A DNA stretch of 59,517 bases from Paraburkholderia atlantica. GTDB taxonomy: Bacteria; Pseudomonadota; Gammaproteobacteria; Burkholderiales; Burkholderiaceae. The notes beneath the pieces are model-generated. The model was not told the DNA's origin. It did not search any database and saw only the letters and a list, made by a program, of their open reading frames with translations. Shown one piece after another: positions 1 to 7,946 of this stretch (its first letter is position 1; each line of letters starts with the position of its first letter). Both the position numbers and the translations under genes were made by a program. The stretch is from the NCBI RefSeq assembly GCF_009362785.1, contig NZ_WHNQ01000038.1, positions 1 to 59,517 of the forward strand, given 5' to 3'.

Positions 1-924
1 CAGCCGGCGCCTGCGCGACCAGGGTCATATGGACGTGCCCGCCCCTAGCACGGTGACGGGCATCCTGCATCGCCACGGCCTGATCGAGGACGCGGCATCC
101 GCGGCCGCGACACCCTGGCAGCGCTTCGAGCATGCGCAGCCCAACGAACTCTGGCAGATGGATTTCAAGGGGTGGTTCGCGCTGCAGGACGGACGACGCT
201 GTTCGCCATTGACCGTGCTCGATGACCATTCGCGCTACAACCTGGCACTCGATGCCTGCGGCTGCACTGACAGCCGCACCGTGCAGCAGCATCTGGAGCG
301 CACGTTCCGTCGCTACGGGTTGCCGCTGCGCATCAACGCGGACAACGGCTCGCCGTGGGGCAGCCCCAGCCAGCCGGGGCAGTTGAGCGAGCTGGCCATC
401 TGGCTCATCCGGCTGGGTGTGCGGCTCTCCCACAGTCGCGTGGCCCATCCGCAGACCAATGGCAAGGAGGAGCGGTTTCACCGCACCCTGAAGGCCGAGG
501 TAATCAACGGACGTCACTTCAGCGATCTGCCAGACGCGCAGCAGGCGTTCGACACATGGCGCATGGTGTACAACCATCAACGCCCGCATCAGGCGCTGGG
601 TATGGCGACGCCTGTTACGCGCTACCGGCCCAGTGTGCGGACCTACCCGGAGACCCTGCCGCCGATCGAATATGGCGAGAACGACGTCGTGCAGCGCGTG
701 CGATGGAACGGGGAGCTACGCTTCAGAACGCGGCGCTTCAAGGTGTCGAATGCGCTGCAGAACCTGCCCGTGGCCATCCGTGAGCGAGCGGGTCAGGAGA
801 ACTGCTACGACCTGTTCTTTGCGCATCATCACCTTGGAACCATCAACCTGGACTGCCCCAAATGAGCGGATCATGTGTTACCCATGTCCCCGCACACCTG
901 TTACCCATGTCTGCGGTCCATACA
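1..924 (+). mobile_element. IS481-family insertion sequence, left end outside window
   Basis: This is the right-hand part of an insertion sequence: an open transposase frame already running at base 2, followed by a noncoding end. A 13-base direct repeat (TGTTACCCATGTC) occurs at 876-888 and 899-911, a layout I associate with IS481-type ends. The right boundary near 924 is inferred from a terminal ACA, because IS481 ends usually read TGT...ACA. The left inverted repeat and any target duplication lie outside the window, so the boundary is unproven. Confidence 0.55.
2..865 (+). CDS. IS481-family transposase, 5' end cut by window edge
   Basis: DDE transposase that catalyses cut-and-paste or copy movement of the element. 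The frame has no stop back to base 2 (upstream codons read SRRLRDQGH before the first ATG at 29), so the gene starts before the window and the N-terminal HTH is missing from view. Counted from that ATG, the integrase core shows Asp45 in QMDFKG, Asp105 in NADNGS and Glu148 in NGKEERFHRTLK, which is the DDE triad. The segment PHQALGMATPVTRYRPS is typical of the family's C-terminus. No frameshift is visible, so it may be intact outside the view. There is no cargo gene beside it. Confidence 0.9.
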   Translation, partial: SRRLRDQGHMDVPAPSTVTGILHRHGLIEDAASAAATPWQRFEHAQPNELWQMDFKGWFALQDGRRCSPLTVLDDHSRYNLALDACGCTDSRTVQQHLERTFRRYGLPLRINADNGSPWGSPSQPGQLSELAIWLIRLGVRLSHSRVAHPQTNGKEERFHRTLKAEVINGRHFSDLPDAQQAFDTWRMVYNHQRPHQALGMATPVTRYRPSVRTYPETLPPIEYGENDVVQRVRWNGELRFRTRRFKVSNALQNLPVAIRERAGQENCYDLFFAHHHLGTINLDCPK

Positions 925-975
925 GACAAAAAAGGCCTCACCCCGCCCAAGGGCGCAACCCATTCAGCACGCGCG

Positions 976-1500
976 CTAGCGCACAACCTGGACCACCCGC
1001 GTCCCCGCGAGCCGATCATGCAAAAACTGCCGCTGCGGATCGAACCGCCCGCTTGCGGCCCACACAACGAACCAGACGCCCGCAACAACAAGCGTCTGCG
1101 GCACCCGCAACCCAAGAAGCGGATGCACCGCCAACGGCGGCAAAAACCACAACCAGGCGAGCAAATACCGCCCAATCGCCCGTCCAATGGAAACCGGCGC
1201 GCCATCAGCGCCAACGACCCGTAACCGCCAGGTCTTCATCGGCAGCGTCTGTCCACCATGCGTCCAGAACCAGACGAAATACACACCAACGACGAAGCCA
1301 ATCCAGCCGGCGAGCAGGTTGTGATGCGCGAGCCCGTTACGCTGCTGCGTCAGCGTGCTGAACAGATAGCCGGCGAGAAACACGACGCCGAACAGAATGA
1401 CCGCTTCATAGAGCAGCGCCGCCAGCCGTCGCCGGACGGTGGGCGCCGTGAGGCCGGGCGCGGCGGCGCGCAGGGTGGGAGTGACGAGCGGCTGGGACAC
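976..1500 (-). CDS. RDD family membrane protein
   Basis: A 174-residue integral membrane protein of the RDD family (function generally unknown; some members are linked to ion or osmotic stress). The N-terminal region carries the Arg-rich start of the first helix (TVRRRLAALLYEAVILFG). Further helices lie at about residues 58-78 and 110-145, with the conserved polar stretch QTLPMKTWRLRVV between them and a C-terminal QFLHDRLAGTRVV motif. It is the last gene of a leftward cluster, 21 bases after the DUF3106 gene, with a GGAG ribosome site before the ATG. The IS element lies just beyond its stop. Confidence 0.85.
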   Translation of the reverse strand: MSQPLVTPTLRAAAPGLTAPTVRRRLAALLYEAVILFGVVFLAGYLFSTLTQQRNGLAHHNLLAGWIGFVVGVYFVWFWTHGGQTLPMKTWRLRVVGADGAPVSIGRAIGRYLLAWLWFLPPLAVHPLLGLRVPQTLVVAGVWFVVWAASGRFDPQRQFLHDRLAGTRVVQVVR

Positions 1501-1521
1501 GTAATGGGCTCCGGATCGGAA

Positions 1522-2295
1522 TCAGGAGCCGTGGAAGATCGCCGGCGCTTCGGCCGGCGACACCGGCACCGGCGTCGCCGGCACGAAGCTGCCCGCCGCC
1601 GGAATCGCGGGCGTGGCCGGCAGCGATGCCCCGGCCGGTGCGGAGGCGGCCGGCGCGGCGCTCGCCGCTGCGGCAGCGCTGGCGCCCGAGCCGTGCTCGC
1701 GCGCGTTCACGAACCGGTCGATGCCCTTGATCTCGCTGCGAGCCGACGGCGGCGCGCTGACGATGCTGGGGCGACGCTTGCGCTCACTGGCGGCGAGCCG
1801 CTCCTTCGCTTCTTCGGGCAGTTGTTGGTACGCCTTCCACGCGTTCTGGCGCGCTTCGCGCGGCAATTCCTTCGAAACCTGGTAGTTCTCGCGCGCGACG
1901 CGGCGCTGATCGGGCGTCATGCGCACCCATTCGCTCATGCGCTCATGCAGACGCTTTTGCGCATCCGGCGACATCTTTGCGTATCGCGACGCGATCTTGA
2001 TCCACTTCCGCTTACGCTCATCGCTAAACGAATCCCACTGCGATGCGAAGGGCGCGAGCGCGACGCGCTCGGCGGCGCTCAGACGTGACCACGCGAGCGG
2101 GCTGTTACTGCCCGGCAGGCCGGGCAAGTCGACGGAAAGAGCGGGGGCGGGCGCGGACGCGGCGACGTTGACGCCGGGCGACGGGTGCCCCGCCGGGGAC
2201 GGGCTCGGATGAAAGCGCGGATAGGTCGCGACGAACGACACCAGAGCCGCGATCGTGCATCCGAAAACAACGGCCAGGCCGCGCTTGTAACTCAC
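1522..2295 (-). CDS. DUF3106 domain protein
   Basis: Predicted 257-residue protein with one N-terminal membrane anchor or signal (YKRGLAVVFGCTIAALVSFVA), so most of it probably lies in the periplasm. The middle part has repeated helical units rich in Trp and Arg with the pattern W..M(T/S)PDQ(R/K)R...AR..Y, characteristic of DUF3106. The C-terminus is Ala/Pro-rich low complexity. I chose GTG at 2295 because it follows a GGGAG site and lies 17 bases after the stop of the DUF3619 gene; the longer frame to 2448 would overlap that gene. It belongs to the sigma factor operon. Function unknown; a sensor or accessory role is inferred from context only. Confidence 0.8.
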   Translation of the reverse strand: MSYKRGLAVVFGCTIAALVSFVATYPRFHPSPSPAGHPSPGVNVAASAPAPALSVDLPGLPGSNSPLAWSRLSAAERVALAPFASQWDSFSDERKRKWIKIASRYAKMSPDAQKRLHERMSEWVRMTPDQRRVARENYQVSKELPREARQNAWKAYQQLPEEAKERLAASERKRRPSIVSAPPSARSEIKGIDRFVNAREHGSGASAAAAASAAPAASAPAGASLPATPAIPAAGSFVPATPVPVSPAEAPAIFHGS

Positions 2296-2311
2296 CCGAG
2301 GAATCTCCCGC

Positions 2312-2734
2312 TCAGTGGGCGCGTGAAAGATACGCGTTGAAGCCGTGGTCGAGATAGGCATTGAGCGGCAGGTCGTCGCTAAGCATGGCGGCATCGATAT
2401 CGGCGAGTTCGGCGGTGCGCTGGTGGTCTTCCCAGTACGCGATGCCAATCAGGCTCACCACCAGCGCGGCGAGCGGCCACGCGAGCGCGAAGCGGCGCAG
2501 CGACCAGCGGCGGCGCGGCTCGAAGCTTCCCTGCGGCAGCCCGGCCGGCATGCCGGCGAACGCAGGCACGAACACCGGCGCGCTGACGGCTTCGGGCTTT
2601 TTGCGCGCCAACGCGGCGCGCCGCGCGGCGGCGAGCCGGTCGACGGTGGCGGCCGGGAGGCTGGCAGTGTTTTCGTCGAGCGCGCGGCGCAGTTGACGCG
2701 CGAACTCGAGTTCTGTGTTTTCGAGGGAGCTCAT
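2312..2734 (-). CDS. DUF3619 family protein, possible anti-sigma factor
   Basis: A 140-residue protein with a charged helical N-terminal part (about 85 residues), one transmembrane helix (FALAWPLAALVVSLIGIAYW) and a short outer tail. This is the architecture of single-pass anti-sigma factors, but no zinc-binding HxxxCxxC motif is present. The start at 2734 overlaps the sigma factor stop as ATGA, which suggests translational coupling. In Burkholderiales the DUF3619 gene commonly follows this sigma gene. The anti-sigma role is inferred from topology and coupling, not shown by a named domain. Confidence 0.8.
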   Translation of the reverse strand: MSSLENTELEFARQLRRALDENTASLPAATVDRLAAARRAALARKKPEAVSAPVFVPAFAGMPAGLPQGSFEPRRRWSLRRFALAWPLAALVVSLIGIAYWEDHQRTAELADIDAAMLSDDLPLNAYLDHGFNAYLSRAH

Positions 2735-3294
2735 AGCGTGATTCCTTTCGCCTTGAGCGCTTGCGCCAGCGTGTGGGTGGCCCGGGAGCAGTGCGTTTTC
2801 ACACTGCCTTCGGAGCAGCCCATTGCGGCGGCAGTCTCGGCGACATCCATATCCTCCCAATAACGCATGAGAAACGCCTCCCGTTGACGTGCCGGCAATT
2901 TCTGGATCTCGTCGTCGATCAACTGCAGGACCTGCTCGCGTTCGAGCTTCTGCTCGTTGCTTTCGGCGCCAGCCGAACCAGCCTCGGCCTCGAAGGTTTC
3001 CAGCGGATCGAATTCGTCGTCGTCGGAATTGCCGAGCGACGAGAACAAACTAACCCAAGTGTTGCGTACTTTGGCACGACGGAAATAGTCGTGTGTCGCA
3101 TTCTGCAGAATACGCTGAAACAGCAGTGGTAGCTCGGCCGCCGGGCGGTCGCCGTATTTCTCGGCGAGCTTGATCATCGCGTCCTGCACGATGTCGAGGG
3201 ACGCATCGTCGTCCCGCACGGCGTAGACCGTCTGCTTGAACGCGCGCCTTTCGACGCCCGCCAGAAAATCGGCGAGTTCCTTGTCTGATGCCAT
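2731..3294 (-). CDS. ECF-type RNA polymerase sigma factor
   Basis: Alternative sigma factor of 187 residues. Region 2 is seen at about residues 14-80 (DDDASLDIVQDAMIKLAEKY, then FQRILQNATHDYFRR). Region 4 lies at about 125-180 (LPARQREAFLMRYWEDMDVAETAAAMGCSEGSVKTHCSRA), including the HTH. An acidic linker (GNSDDDEFDPLETFEAEAG) joins them. It heads a leftward operon with DUF3619, DUF3106 and RDD genes and is divergent from ilvB. Its stop overlaps the DUF3619 start. Target promoters cannot be read from this window. Confidence 0.92.
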   Translation of the reverse strand: MASDKELADFLAGVERRAFKQTVYAVRDDDASLDIVQDAMIKLAEKYGDRPAAELPLLFQRILQNATHDYFRRAKVRNTWVSLFSSLGNSDDDEFDPLETFEAEAGSAGAESNEQKLEREQVLQLIDDEIQKLPARQREAFLMRYWEDMDVAETAAAMGCSEGSVKTHCSRATHTLAQALKAKGITL

Positions 3295-3650
3295 CCGTGT
3301 GGGGTCGGCGCAGCAAGCGTGCGCGTAATCGGTCGAAAAATGTCGTAAAACCCGCGGATGCTAACAAATTTTTGCTCAGATCGGGGTGAAACCTGCCGAA
3401 CCTTGCATTTGCATAACAATCGACATTCCGTCCGATCGCGCGCTCCTACGCGCGTGCTAATGGCAATATTTTCTTGACCGCGAGCGCGTCTACAGCTATC
3501 GTCGCTGGTTCGCAACATAAGTGAGTTGTCTCAATTGAGGTGTGGCCCAAGAAGCCCGCCTGTCAACTGGACGCGCCGCTTGAACCCGAGCCACAAGCCC
3601 GGCAGAGAGCACCCGATCAATTTTTTGCCGAAAATTCGAAAGGTGAATCA
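3295..3650. other. Divergent intergenic region, sigma operon / ilvB
   Basis: This 356-base stretch separates the leftward sigma operon from the rightward ilv genes. It holds a plausible ilvB promoter (3474-3502) and a 10-base palindrome CTCAATTGAG (3530-3539) just downstream of it. A frame open from a GTG at 3540 runs into ilvB but lacks a well-placed ribosome site. I see no branched-chain-rich leader peptide. Confidence 0.6.
3474..3502 (+). promoter_or_regulatory. Predicted ilvB promoter
   Basis: A -35-like TTGACC (3474-3479) is followed by a 17-base spacer and TATCGT (3497-3502). The predicted start near 3509 gives a leader of about 140 bases before ilvB. The -10 matches only four of six consensus bases. 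Confidence 0.45.
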
Positions 3651-5414
3651 ATGAATATGCCCAGCGCGGAATTCTCCACGTCGGATACGACCCCCCCTCA
3701 CGAAGCAGACTCTATCGGCGCCACCGTGCTCATGAAGGCACTGGCCGACGAAGACGTCGAATTCATCTGGGGCTATCCCGGCGGCTCGGTACTCTACATT
3801 TACGACGAGTTGTACAAGCAGGACAAATTCCAGCACGTGCTCGTGCGTCACGAGCAGGCGGCCGTCCATGCTGCCGACGCCTACGCGCGTTCCACCGGTA
3901 AGGTCGGCGTGTGTCTCGTGACCTCCGGCCCGGGCGTCACCAATGCGGTGACCGGCATCGCAACCGCCTATATGGATTCGATCCCGATGGTCGTGATCAG
4001 CGGCCAGGTGCCGACTGCCGCGATCGGTCAGGACGCATTCCAGGAGTGCGACACGGTCGGCATCACGCGTCCCTGCGTAAAGCACAACTTCCTCGTGAAG
4101 GACGTGCGCGATCTCGCCGCCACCGTCAAGAAGGCTTTCTACATCGCCCGTACCGGCCGTCCGGGCCCGGTGCTGATCGACATTCCGAAGGACGTGTCGA
4201 AGGCGCCGTGCCAATACGAGCCGATCAAGAGCGTGTCGCTGCGCTCGTACAATCCGGTCACGAAGGGCCACTCCGGTCAGATCCGCAAGGCGGTGTCGCT
4301 GCTGTTGTCGGCGAAGCGTCCGTATATCTACACCGGCGGCGGCATCGTGCTCGCGGATGCGTCGCGTGAGCTGAACCAGTTTGCCGATCTGCTCGGCTAT
4401 CCGGTCACCAATACGTTGATGGGCCTGGGCGGCTACCGCTCGAGCGACAAAAAATTCCTCGGCATGCTCGGCATGCACGGTACGTACGAAGCCAACATGG
4501 CGATGCAGCACTGCGACGTGCTGATCGCCATCGGCGCGCGCTTCGACGACCGCGTGATCGGCGATCCGAATCACTTCGCGTCGCGGCCGCGCAAGATCAT
4601 CCATATCGACATCGATCCTTCTTCCATTTCCAAGCGCGTCAAGGTCGACATTCCGATCGTCGGCGACGTGAAGGAAGTGCTGAAGGAACTGATCGAGCAG
4701 TTGCAGACGGCCGAGCATGGCCCCGACACCGCGGCGCTCGCCGACTGGTGGAAGGACATCGAAGGCTGGCGCGCGAAAGACTGCCTGAAGTTCGACCGCA
4801 AGAGCGACATCATCAAGCCGCAGTACGTGGTCGAAAAGGCTTGGGAGCTGACCGACGGCAACGCGTTCGTGTGCTCCGACGTCGGCCAGCACCAGATGTG
4901 GGCCGCGCAGTTCTACAAGTTCAACAAGCCGCGTCACTGGATCAACTCCGGTGGCCTCGGCACGATGGGCTTCGGCTTGCCGGCCGCGATGGGCGTGAAA
5001 ATGGCCCATCCGGACGACGACGTGCTGTGCATCACGGGCGAAGGCTCGATCCAGATGTGCATTCAGGAACTGTCGACCTGCAAGCAGTACGACCTGCCGA
5101 TCAAGATAATTTCGCTGAATAACCGCTATCTGGGCATGGTGCGCCAGTGGCAGCAGATCGAATACAGCAAGCGCTATTCGCATTCGTACATGGATGCGCT
5201 GCCGGACTTCGTGAAGCTCGCCGAAGCGTACGGTCACGTGGGCATGCGCATCGAGCGCACGGCCGATGTGGAACCGGCGCTGAAAGAAGCGTTGCGCCTG
5301 AAGGATCGCACGGTGTTTCTCGACTTCCAGACCGACCCGACCGAAAACGTCTGGCCGATGGTTCAGGCCGGCAAGGGCATCACCGAGATGCTCATGGGTT
5401 CGGAAGATCTTTAA
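3651..5414 (+). CDS. ilvB: Acetolactate synthase large (catalytic) subunit
   Basis: Thiamine-diphosphate enzyme that condenses two pyruvates (or pyruvate with 2-oxobutyrate) in the first shared step of valine, leucine and isoleucine synthesis. It has 587 residues, normal for the family. The N-terminal ThDP-binding part has the catalytic Glu in VRHEQAAVHAADAYAR. The central domain carries the GGGIVLA segment. The C-terminal cofactor motif reads GEGSIQM...NN, with Glu in place of the more common Asp of GDG. ATG 3651 was chosen because of the AGGTGA ribosome site; the frame is open further upstream. ilvH and ilvC follow, forming the pathway operon. Some annotators would call it ilvI. Confidence 0.95.
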   Translation: MNMPSAEFSTSDTTPPHEADSIGATVLMKALADEDVEFIWGYPGGSVLYIYDELYKQDKFQHVLVRHEQAAVHAADAYARSTGKVGVCLVTSGPGVTNAVTGIATAYMDSIPMVVISGQVPTAAIGQDAFQECDTVGITRPCVKHNFLVKDVRDLAATVKKAFYIARTGRPGPVLIDIPKDVSKAPCQYEPIKSVSLRSYNPVTKGHSGQIRKAVSLLLSAKRPYIYTGGGIVLADASRELNQFADLLGYPVTNTLMGLGGYRSSDKKFLGMLGMHGTYEANMAMQHCDVLIAIGARFDDRVIGDPNHFASRPRKIIHIDIDPSSISKRVKVDIPIVGDVKEVLKELIEQLQTAEHGPDTAALADWWKDIEGWRAKDCLKFDRKSDIIKPQYVVEKAWELTDGNAFVCSDVGQHQMWAAQFYKFNKPRHWINSGGLGTMGFGLPAAMGVKMAHPDDDVLCITGEGSIQMCIQELSTCKQYDLPIKIISLNNRYLGMVRQWQQIEYSKRYSHSYMDALPDFVKLAEAYGHVGMRIERTADVEPALKEALRLKDRTVFLDFQTDPTENVWPMVQAGKGITEMLMGSEDL

Positions 5415-5538
5415 CGACGGGGCGTTTGGTTAAATCCAGCGCCGGCTTCGTGATGCGCGCCTTCACAAAAGGCGAAAGCAGACGAAGCGGCGCCGCTCCG
5501 CTCGCAGACATCGACACTACATCTGGAAGAAGCGAAAC

Positions 5539-6030
5539 ATGAGACACATCATTTCCGTCCTGCTGGAAAACGAACCGGGCGCGCTGTCGCGCGTGGTGGG
5601 TCTGTTCTCGGCACGCGGCTACAACATTGAAACCTTGACGGTGGCTCCGACCGAAGATCGTTCGCTGTCGCGCATGACCATCGTCTCCGTTGGCTCCGAC
5701 GACGTGATCGAACAGATCACGAAGCATCTGAACCGCCTGATCGAGGTGGTGAAAGTGGTCGACCTTACCGAGGGCGCCCACATCGAACGCGAGCTGATGC
5801 TGATCAAGGTGAGGGCGGTCGGCAAGGAACGTGAGGAGATGAAGCGGATGTCGGACATTTTCCGCGGCCGCATCATCGACGTCACCGAAAAGACCTACAC
5901 GATCGAACTGACGGGGGCGAGCGACAAGCTCGACGCCTTCATCGAGGGGCTCGACTCCACGGCGATTCTCGAGACGGTCCGCACGGGCAGCTCGGGCATC
6001 GGTCGCGGCGAGCGCATTCTGAAGGTCTGA
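5539..6030 (+). CDS. ilvH: Acetolactate synthase regulatory (small) subunit
   Basis: A 163-residue regulatory partner of IlvB that boosts activity and gives feedback inhibition by valine. The ACT domain occupies about residues 3-75 (MRHIISVLLENEPGALSRVVGLFSARGYNIETLTV is the diagnostic start). The C-terminal small-subunit domain follows (about 85-160). Length matches the short proteobacterial form. It lies 124 bases after ilvB and 104 before ilvC on the same strand, so the three probably share a transcript. The symbol ilvN is used equally for such proteins. Confidence 0.95.
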   Translation: MRHIISVLLENEPGALSRVVGLFSARGYNIETLTVAPTEDRSLSRMTIVSVGSDDVIEQITKHLNRLIEVVKVVDLTEGAHIERELMLIKVRAVGKEREEMKRMSDIFRGRIIDVTEKTYTIELTGASDKLDAFIEGLDSTAILETVRTGSSGIGRGERILKV

Positions 6031-6134
6031 CGTCCCGATCGAAAGGCCGGGCAACGCGGCACCGCCCGGCTGAAATAACAACATTCGCAGTAACTGAATT
6101 TCTCTGAATCATCGAATCTAGCCAAGGAACCGAC

Positions 6135-7151
6135 ATGAAAGTTTTCTACGACAAGGACGCCGATCTCTCCCTCATCAAGGGCAAGCAGGTCACCATCATC
6201 GGCTATGGCTCGCAAGGCCATGCGCACGCGCTGAACCTGAAGGAAAGCGGCGTGAACATCACGGTCGGTCTGCGCAAGGGCGGCGCATCGTGGAGCAAGG
6301 CTGAAAACGCCGGCCTGCAAGTCAAGGAAGTCGCGGAAGCGGTGAAGGGCGCGGACGTCGTGATGATGCTGCTGCCGGACGAGCAGATCGCCGACGTGTA
6401 CGCGAAGGAAGTTCACGCGAACATCAAGCAGGGCGCAGCGCTCGCGTTCGCGCACGGCTTCAACGTGCACTACGGCCAGGTGATCCCGCGTGCCGACCTC
6501 GACGTGATCATGATCGCGCCGAAGGCACCGGGCCACACGGTTCGCGGCACCTATTCGCAAGGTGGCGGCGTGCCGCACCTGATCGCGGTTGCGCAAGACA
6601 AATCGGGCGCGGCGCGCGACATCGCTTTGTCGTACGCAGCGGCTAACGGCGGCGGCCGTGCCGGCATCATCGAAACGAACTTCCGCGAAGAAACCGAAAC
6701 CGACCTGTTCGGCGAGCAGGCCGTGCTGTGCGGCGGTACAGTCGACCTGATCAAGGCTGGCTTCGAAACGCTGGTCGAAGCGGGCTACGCGCCGGAAATG
6801 GCGTACTTCGAGTGCCTGCACGAACTGAAGCTGATCGTCGACCTGATCTACGAAGGCGGCATCGCGAACATGAACTACTCGATCTCGAACAACGCCGAGT
6901 ACGGCGAGTACGTGACGGGTCCGCGCATCGTGACCGCTGAAACGAAGAAGGCGATGAAGGCCGTGCTGACCGACATCCAGACTGGCGAATACGCGAAGAG
7001 CTTCATCATCGAAAACAAGGCTGGCGCACCGACGCTGCAATCGCGTCGCCGTCTGACGGCCGAGCACCAGATCGAGCAGGTTGGCTCGAAGCTGCGCGCG
7101 ATGATGCCGTGGATCGCGAAGAACAAGCTCGTCGACCAGTCGAAGAACTAA
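6135..7151 (+). CDS. ilvC: Ketol-acid reductoisomerase (NADP+)
   Basis: Second enzyme of branched-chain amino acid synthesis: Mg2+- and NADPH-dependent isomerisation and reduction of acetolactate or acetohydroxybutyrate. At 338 residues it is the short class I form. The Rossmann motif VTIIGYGSQGHAHALNLKES lies near residues 18-37. The PKAPGHTVR segment and the metal-binding FGEQAVLCGG region follow, and the helical knotted domain ends with SRRRLTAEHQIEQVG. A GGAACC-type ribosome site precedes the ATG. A strong terminator follows at 7208, marking the end of the ilv operon. Confidence 0.97.
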   Translation: MKVFYDKDADLSLIKGKQVTIIGYGSQGHAHALNLKESGVNITVGLRKGGASWSKAENAGLQVKEVAEAVKGADVVMMLLPDEQIADVYAKEVHANIKQGAALAFAHGFNVHYGQVIPRADLDVIMIAPKAPGHTVRGTYSQGGGVPHLIAVAQDKSGAARDIALSYAAANGGGRAGIIETNFREETETDLFGEQAVLCGGTVDLIKAGFETLVEAGYAPEMAYFECLHELKLIVDLIYEGGIANMNYSISNNAEYGEYVTGPRIVTAETKKAMKAVLTDIQTGEYAKSFIIENKAGAPTLQSRRRLTAEHQIEQVGSKLRAMMPWIAKNKLVDQSKN

Positions 7152-7207
7152 GCGTCTCGACGTAACGAGGTCCGGCGCGGCGCTTGGGCGCGGCGGCCGG
7201 ACCAGTC

Positions 7208-7246
7208 AAAAAGCCGTCCAAGGGTGCTGAACCCTGGGCGGCTTTT
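7208..7246 (+). terminator. Rho-independent terminator after ilvC
   Basis: AAAAGCCGTCC pairs imperfectly with GGGCGGCTTTT, with an inner AGGGT/ACCCT stem and a short loop; the RNA ends in U residues. Confidence 0.8.
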
Positions 7247-7283
7247 GCTATCCTACGGTTTTACAAAAACACAGAAGCCATCC

Positions 7284-7922
7284 ATGAATTACCCTCATCC
7301 GATCATCGCGCGAGAAGGCTGGCCGTTCATCGCCATCGCGGCCGTCGTTGCACTACTGGTTCACGCCTTCGCGGGGTTCGGCTTTGCGTGGCTCTTCTGG
7401 CTGATCCTGATCTTCGTCGTGCAGTTCTTCCGCGACCCGGCGCGTCCGATTCCGACGCAGGCCAACGCGGTGCTGTGTCCCGCCGACGGTCGCATCGTCG
7501 CGGTAGAAACCGCCCATGACCCTTATGCGAATCGCGAAGCGCTGAAGATCAGCGTCTTCATGAACGTGTTCAACGTGCACTCGCAGCGCTCGCCGGTCGA
7601 CGGCGCAATCTCGAAGGTCGAATACTTTCCTGGCGCGTATCTGAACGCCGCGGTCGATAAAGCCTCGCTCGAAAACGAACGCAACGCGATCGTGATCGAA
7701 ATGGCCGGCGGCCAGACGGTTACCTCGGTGCAGATCGCCGGGTTGATCGCACGACGCATTCTTTGCTATGTCCGTGCCGGCGAGCCGCTGACCCGCGGCC
7801 AGCGTTACGGATTCATCCGCTTCGGTTCGCGCGTCGACGTGTATCTGCCGGTGGGCAGCCGTCCGCGCGTATCGATCGGCGAGAAGGTGTCGGCGTCGTC
7901 CACGATCCTCGCCGAGCTGTAA
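7284..7922 (+). CDS. psd: Phosphatidylserine decarboxylase proenzyme
   Basis: Converts phosphatidylserine to phosphatidylethanolamine at the inner membrane. This is the short (212-residue) type of the enzyme. Two N-terminal membrane helices span residues 13-48, followed by FFRDPARP. The self-cleavage site is RFGSRVD with Gly181-Ser182; the serine becomes the pyruvoyl cofactor of the alpha chain. ATG 7284 (MNYPHPIIAREG) was preferred to an upstream in-frame codon inside the ilvC terminator. pssA, which supplies its substrate, follows 24 bases later, so the pair forms a phospholipid operon. Confidence 0.95.
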   Translation: MNYPHPIIAREGWPFIAIAAVVALLVHAFAGFGFAWLFWLILIFVVQFFRDPARPIPTQANAVLCPADGRIVAVETAHDPYANREALKISVFMNVFNVHSQRSPVDGAISKVEYFPGAYLNAAVDKASLENERNAIVIEMAGGQTVTSVQIAGLIARRILCYVRAGEPLTRGQRYGFIRFGSRVDVYLPVGSRPRVSIGEKVSASSTILAEL

Positions 7923-7946
7923 AGCGGCATACAGGAGGTTGTCCGA

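Noticed and set aside
3530..3539. Palindrome CTCAATTGAG before ilvB, sharing the TCAAT core with the dyad at 37497
   Set aside because: Only ten bases, no flanking half-sites at 14-base spacing; the likeness is probably chance.
3648..5237. Long minus-strand open frame of 529 codons opposite ilvB
   Set aside because: Composition is His/Arg/Val-rich as expected for a GC-rich antisense shadow, and ilvB on the plus strand is a certain gene.
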